Of a DNA stretch of 64,000 bases, positions 58,321-64,000 are shown in pieces. Location: contig OU612075.1 in assembly GCA_914767715.1 (NCBI GenBank), forward strand, positions 4,836,001 to 4,900,000, given 5' to 3'. The notes under the pieces are model-generated. The model saw only the letters and a program-made list of their open reading frames with translations, searched no databases and had not been told where the DNA came from. Position numbers and translations under genes: made by a program. The stretch's first letter is position 1. Each line of letters starts with the position of its first letter. The DNA comes from Membranipora membranacea. Its lineage: Eukaryota > Bryozoa > Gymnolaemata > Cheilostomatida > Membraniporidae.

Positions 58321-60092
58321 TTTTCTGTTGATAAAATTTCAACAGTTAATAATTGGTGCAGTATGAAGAACCACATCTGACACTGGTTGTTATCTCAATG
58401 ATTTGACACACATCAGGACGAAATAAACCAAGAGCAGGCCTCAGGGCAGAGAGAATTTGGAGATTTGCAGATCGGAGGGTGAATTAATTAATAGTTTATT
58501 GATGTTAAATTAAAAATGGACCATGCCTGAATGGCCAGCATAGAAAACAATATCAACATTATTATCACACATTGGTAAGAGTCCTGAATTTTGGTTATGC
58601 TGCTTACATAATATCCTGTTATATAATTACATATATTATTTTTGTTTTTGTTTTATTATTATTCAATTCTCCTCGTTCCATCCACATTTTATTCACAAAT
58701 CGGATTTGGTATTAGTTATAGTATAGCTGTTAGCTGATGAAAGAACACTACATAATATGTGGTTCATTCATCGGAGCATCAAATTGTACCATCTGGCAGT
58801 GATGGAACCGCAAAACAACGAAACCTCCCGAAACATTTCTTACTTTTGTAGAAGAGGATGAGAAAGAGGCTAAATTCAGAAGCAAACACATAAAACATCA
58901 CAACATACAAATATTGTAGAAAATGGGACAACTTTAGATTATATTTACACAAAACTTCAGGATTGTATTGAAATACCAAAATTGTGTTATCATCTTGCTC
59001 GATGTACTAGATCCTCTATGCAAATTGTAACCATAACCCACTCGAATCGAAAGACTGCTTTAAACCTAATGTAATAAAAAAAGCATGTATCATGAGCTTG
59101 CATTTTATCATCAAATGCTGATGTTGAATGGGAATCCATGTGGGGCCAGATTACGAAGTGTCAGAACACAGAAATTGTACAACATAAGTACAGTGGAGTT
59201 GATGGGGTGATTCATTTCTCTGCGATCAAAATCTTGCAATATTCATAATATATAAAATTTAAATTTTTTGTTTAATATTTAAATCTATATTGTTAATTTG
59301 TAATTGTTAATGACATTTAATGACTTGTGGTGATTTATGAAGACAACTGCTCTATAAATGTTATAGTCATGAATACGGTGAGTATAATTGTGAACAATTC
59401 ATTGCTAATTTTAGCTTGTCAATTTAATACCTTGTTGTACATTAAACGTCAGATACAGACTTCATCGATATCGTTATCATAATCCAACTTGGTACACAAG
59501 CACCCAAGCTCAAAATCCAAACCTCATTGAAAATATCGCTAGCAGACATTTTTGTACTCCTATAAATAATATTGTCACGCAAACGATGAAATTTTATATT
59601 AATCTGTAGGAACTACCATTAGAGCGCCTTGTCAGGACAGAAACATGACACTGTATGTGACATCTGATGATGAGCAAGCATTACTCAACATGACTCCAAG
59701 TGTAAACGCAAGAGAGGGCAACTCTTCATCTTTGAAGTTTTTAACTTGAGAGGGCAATTCCGAACCGGTTAACTTATTACCCTGGAGTGATATTGAATAA
59801 TTTATATACCCAATGGCCGGCATAAAAATATTATTGTTCAGACGACAGTATGATATTCTTACAAGTTACTATGAGTTATGGTTTTGGGTTTCATAACATT
59901 TTCCTATTCTGTTTTCCCATTTGTTTTCCTATTTCAGGCACTCGTAGTGTCATGCTTTTAGGCTATTTTGACACCAAATGATTTGGATCATCGAGAAATA
60001 CAGTATTTGGCCAACCTGTCAGTGATATTAAAACCATTTCAACACGCCGGCACATCACCTGGCAATGTTGAAACCACCTGACAATTATAATT
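58321..60092. other. No gene recognised
   Basis: A spacer remnant at 58330-58460, then AT-rich DNA. A minus-strand frame at 58779-58979 is hydrophobic and probably chance. Nothing else can be supported. Confidence 0.4.
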
Positions 60093-60205
60093 TTTGTATA
60101 TATATTTTTCTTTTTTTTTGTTTATGAGGTCGATAATTTGCTATTTTCTTTTGTTTATAACATATTCATATATATATATGAAGACCTCGATAACAACACA
60201 TATAA
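60093..60205 (+). repeat. AT-rich foldback repeat, copy 3
   Basis: Closest to the 58.0-kb copy; ATGAGGTCGATAA near 60124 and GAAGACCTCGATAA near 60180 make the foldback stem. Confidence 0.65.
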
Positions 60206-60569
60206 TAATGTCTTTAGTGAAAAAATAAAGACACTCTGTAAGCAATATGGGTGATAGTCTAACAGTGCAGCCAATCATGGAGGGGAAAATCTACAGTACT
60301 TACAAGAAGAAGAACCTGTACAGAGCCTTTACCAGAGAAAGTAGAAAAAACATTGTTGATCACATCACTGTATCTAGCAGTGTAGCAATGCGGACTTAAC
60401 TTATTGCCGCTGCTAATATAAATCCATCAGTTTCAAGTTATACAACTTCGGTGCCAACTGTCAGCGCTAATTTCATTCCATTCATGTAGGCATTTATTTT
60501 CAATTGTATTAAATTATTTTATAATTGTTTTATTATTTAATTATTAATCATCATTTTAATAATTCATAC

Positions 60570-62330
60570 ATACATAACAAACCTGTTAACAAAGCAATGC
60601 GTACCCTTGTAGGAGTCTATTCAACTGAAATCCTTAATATGTCAATTCCATGTTAAATTGTATAACTGTTAGAAACTGCTCATGTCAAACATCGTACCTT
60701 TCTTATTTTATTTCTTTTTACATACATATTTTAATTCTTTTTTTTATTCGTATTTTATTTCATTCTTATATTTATTTCATACTTATTTTATTCATATTTC
60801 TTTTGCATAAATATTTTCCTTCTTATACTTTAATACTGCATGGGACATGGATGATTGCATCTGTTAGCAAAGCAATGTAGGAGTCTATTCAACTAAAATC
60901 CTAAATTCAAATTTTATTTGCTGTTTTATTGATTGGAAAGAATAGTGGTTGTGACGCACAGAGCCTAATATTGATATGAAATCAAATAGGATTTTTCCAG
61001 GCAGTAGTTCGAAAGGAACCAGTGATGATCACAAATAAGATCAACAGTTATAATGTTAGGGCGGAAACACAGTAAATAATATAATTATTTTAAGATTTTT
61101 TTTTTTTAATTATCAATCATCAAACTATCAATTAATTAAAATAATTAATTAAATATCTATTATTAATTTTAATATTACTTTTAATATTTAAATTATTTTG
61201 AATCAATTTAATAAAGTTTAAATATTAACCCATAAATTTATGAGTGTGTAATTGATGTTCAACCTGATAATAAAAAGGAAAAACTGTTATGCAGAGTAAT
61301 TGGTTGTCGGGAGATACTCGAAGCAGGAGATTCAGACATGTATAAACAACAAAAGTTGACTGACGGCTTACCGATGGTGTTTTAGGCCTACCCTGAATTG
61401 CGGAGAGGGGAAAGACACCCATATCCATCATGTGTGTATCCTTTTGTGAGAGGGAAGTTCAATAGTATGAACTATCATTTTCGCTGTGTTGGCTTGGGTT
61501 GTGGGATTTTGTCCATTAGTGGCTACGGCTGCGCTTTTTTTTTTGAGGCGGTAACACCTCAGAATGGAAGATTGAAGCATGTGGATGCAAGGTGAGGTTG
61601 ATACCCAGATTCAATTTTTTAATGAATTAAATATTTCATCATACAATTGTCAACAATTCTCATTATATTATTATGATTGTCTGAGGTCTGAGTGAACCTG
61701 CCGCCTCAAATTTCAGTTGTGACGGGTCAGGTTACTCCTTAGTTGCTTAACATTGACATATAAAATATATAAAAGTAAATAAAAAACCTTTAATCAAAAC
61801 TGAATGTCTTCTGTTAAAGAAACCTCATCATTCTGGTTAAACTCTTGTCCTGACTCCCAATAGGGCTAAACCCAGATAGTTCTTTTGCATACATAACAAA
61901 CCTGTTAACAAAGCAATGCGTACCCTTGTAGGAGTCTGTTCAACTAAAATTTGTGTGTTACATTCCATGTTAAATTTGTTAACTGTTATAAACTGCTCAT
62001 CTCACCCATCATACCTTTCTTATTTTATTTAGTGGTTCAAGAGGAGCCAGTGATGATCACAAATAGCATCGACAGTAATTATATTAGGGTGGAAACATAG
62101 TAAATAGTAAAAATATTTTAATACTAATTTTAGTTTATTCAGATTGTTTTTTATTTAAATTAATTAAATAAAATTCAATATTAATTATTAATTTAAATAA
62201 GAAATGTAATATTTAAAATATTTTAATTCAATTTAATATAGTTTCAATATTGACTATAATTTATGAGTGTGGGTAAGCGATATTGGAAATCCAACCTGAT
62301 AATTAAAAGGAAAATCTGTTATAAGCCAGC
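60570..62330 (+). repeat. Local tandem duplication, about 1-kb unit
   Basis: Unit 1 starts near 60572 (CATAACAAACCTGTTAACAA, GCGTACCCTTGTAGGAGTCT), contains AGCCAGTGATGATCACAAAT-like sequence at 61018 and ends with CAACCTGATAATAAAAAGGAAAA near 61261. Unit 2 repeats these at 61893, 62048 and 62293. The 53.06-kb-type repeat (61291-61595) lies between the units. AT-rich filler near 61090-61200 and 62110-62250 differs in length. Confidence 0.6.
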
Positions 62331-62334
62331 TGCT

Positions 62335-64000
62335 GATAAATCATCAGAGAAATGAGGGGGAAAATACTTTTCGGAGAATGAATTCTTTGATCACTGCTAA
62401 TCAGACAAAATAGTCAAGCCGCTTTATGTTTATTTGTTTAAAGAGGTTTTCTAGAAAGTTTACAGATAACAGAGTAGTTAAAAAGTAACTTGTTGACCTC
62501 TACACACAGTTAAATACACCAAAAAAAGGGTTATACATAAATAAATGACGATGTTCTAGAAATGGGAAAGTAAGTAAGTTATATTTGGCTTTATAGAAAT
62601 AGAAAATGATATATATATATATAAAATTATTGTTCTTGTGACAATTATTATAAAAAGTATTAGTTAAAAGATAGTAGGCTGTCAGCCGTTTTGCATTTCA
62701 GTTTGAAATTGTGCAGCAGATTTAAGAGCTGTTTTGCCAAAATGTGTCCTAAAAGAGGGTTTTATTACTGAACATTTACTTCTAAGGGAGCGTTGGTGTT
62801 TATTGGAATTTTACACCAGGCGAAGAATATGCTTTGATGCTTTATTTTTGAATAATTTTTTATGTGTAAATTTGTGAAATAGGTAATGTCTTCTACTTTT
62901 TAGGGTGGGTAAGTTTAAGAGTGATCTACCAGTTGTGCTTTATGCTACTATGTAGGTCACAGTCTCATCCCATTGCCATGATCAATCGCACAAAGTAAAA
63001 AACTTTTCACCTTGAAAAAATATGAGCACCAACCATCCATGATATCGTTCATGGAAGATTAAAACAATTGTGTCACCCACTCATGAATATAAAAAAAACG
63101 ATTTGACTTGGGAACAAATCAAGAAGTATGTCATCAGGTTAAAATGCACTCTATAGACTTGTAAACAACAAATGAAAAATGAAAACAAGATTTTTTAAAA
63201 AATGAAGGAAACACTTCTTTGCAGCTGCAAAATAATAAACTTTTCCGCACTATTGTTGTTTTTCTTCACGAGGGCAAACAAATTCAACAGAAAGGAAGGT
63301 GGCGAATGACTCAGAAGTCACGGAACGAAGAGAAACATACATTCTTTGGGATGAAGGACTCTCACTTTTGTCATCACATATCCATCATAGTACTCGTTAC
63401 AGCCAGGGACATTTCAACTCCTTTTCTGTTATTGTGTTATACTTATTAAGTCAAGTTGCACTGAAACCAACCTTTGTGGAAAATCGAGGTTCACCCCTGG
63501 TCAATTGAGATGTGAAGCATGAAACTGACTAGGCAAGGCTTATCACCAATAACGTTCAGCTTGGATGGGAAAGATATGGTGGTGGTGGTGATGGAGTCTC
63601 CAAGTCTCAATGCCCTCCATAAGCTGTTCATTTGGTGTATAACGATCTCAGACTAACAGATTGAACCCTAGACTGGGAATCAGTCCAACAACTTGGAGTT
63701 ATCTACTCAGGTTTGATGTGTCACTAAACCAAATCTGAGCAGATAACTCCAGCCAATAACAAATCAAAACTCATCAGCCAATCAAAACAAAACCGAAACA
63801 CAAGCACATGGGTCCATTTATTCAGATACAATAGTAGTAGATAACACCACAGATGCAATATCCAAGATCACCAATAGCACAGAAAAGGCCTCATTTTTGG
63901 CCTGAATCCCAGAATAACTAAAAGATAGAACTCACATTATGAACAAACACAGTTTGCTGGATGCAAACAGACAGAAAATTTGTTATACTATAGATTATGA
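62335..64000 (+). repeat. Dispersed repeat, copy 3, continuing to window end
   Basis: Matches 16.43-17.25 kb as listed there. An extra stretch (62430-62930) is not in copy 2. From 63640 on I see no similarity to copies 1 and 2. An imperfect hairpin lies at 63697-63750 (GAGTTATCTACTCAGGTTT against AAATCTGAGCAGATAACTCC). Confidence 0.55.

Noticed and set aside
60650-60880. 76-codon hydrophobic frame resembling a membrane protein
   Set aside because: It is a T-rich low-complexity tract (repeated TTTATTTC/TTTATTC words); hydrophobicity follows from composition.

Overview
This is eukaryotic nuclear DNA, almost certainly from an invertebrate animal. It is AT-rich, with short exons, small GT-AG introns, a THAP-domain gene, cadherin-repeat exons, a cilia/centrosome-type coiled-coil gene and a carboxylesterase. 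A compact early-branching animal genome such as a sponge would fit, but that is inference from style and no taxon-specific marker was found. No operons, ribosome binding sites or CRISPR arrays are present.

Layout. 1-5.8 kb: a tRNA-derived SINE-like element, a reverse-transcriptase fossil, and two inverted copies of a 377-bp TTAA-flanked MITE sitting inside a longer dispersed repeat. 5.87-19.8 kb: an array of decayed modules, namely pieces of a transposase-like protein (Cys-rich N-terminus plus a DDE-like core), pieces of a cadherin ectodomain, and shared intron-like spacers. 19.8-22.3 kb: a broken paralogue (copy A) of a CCDC66-like coiled-coil gene, minus strand. 22.3-27.3 kb: little recognisable.

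27.35-37.5 kb is the clearest genic part. A short intronless gene on the plus strand carries the second half of a P2X7-type intracellular domain. Converging on it is a 13-exon minus-strand gene whose exons I could join in phase into a 658-residue THAP plus DDE protein of Kolobok-transposase type. Behind that is a carboxylesterase/cholinesterase-like gene on the minus strand with several disabling changes and a 14-copy minisatellite in one intron.

38.4-44.1 kb: an apparently intact CCDC66-like gene (copy B), minus strand. 44.5-47.4 kb: possible P-element-like transposase relics. 49.8-51.5 kb: CCDC66 copy C, containing only the 3' half. 51.5-58.4 kb: a second cadherin/transposase module array. 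58.4-64 kb: AT-rich repeats, a local ~1-kb tandem duplication, and a third copy of the dispersed repeat seen at 3.7-5.8 and 16.4-18.1 kb.

Two themes tie the window together. First, mobile elements using TTAA targets (the MITE pair, and the Kolobok-like gene whose superfamily uses TTAA). Second, segmental duplication: copies A and C of the CCDC66 gene are complementary halves that both break, at nearly the same point relative to B, against the cadherin/transposase array. This suggests one copy was split by the array and the whole segment then duplicated with a period of roughly 46 kb.
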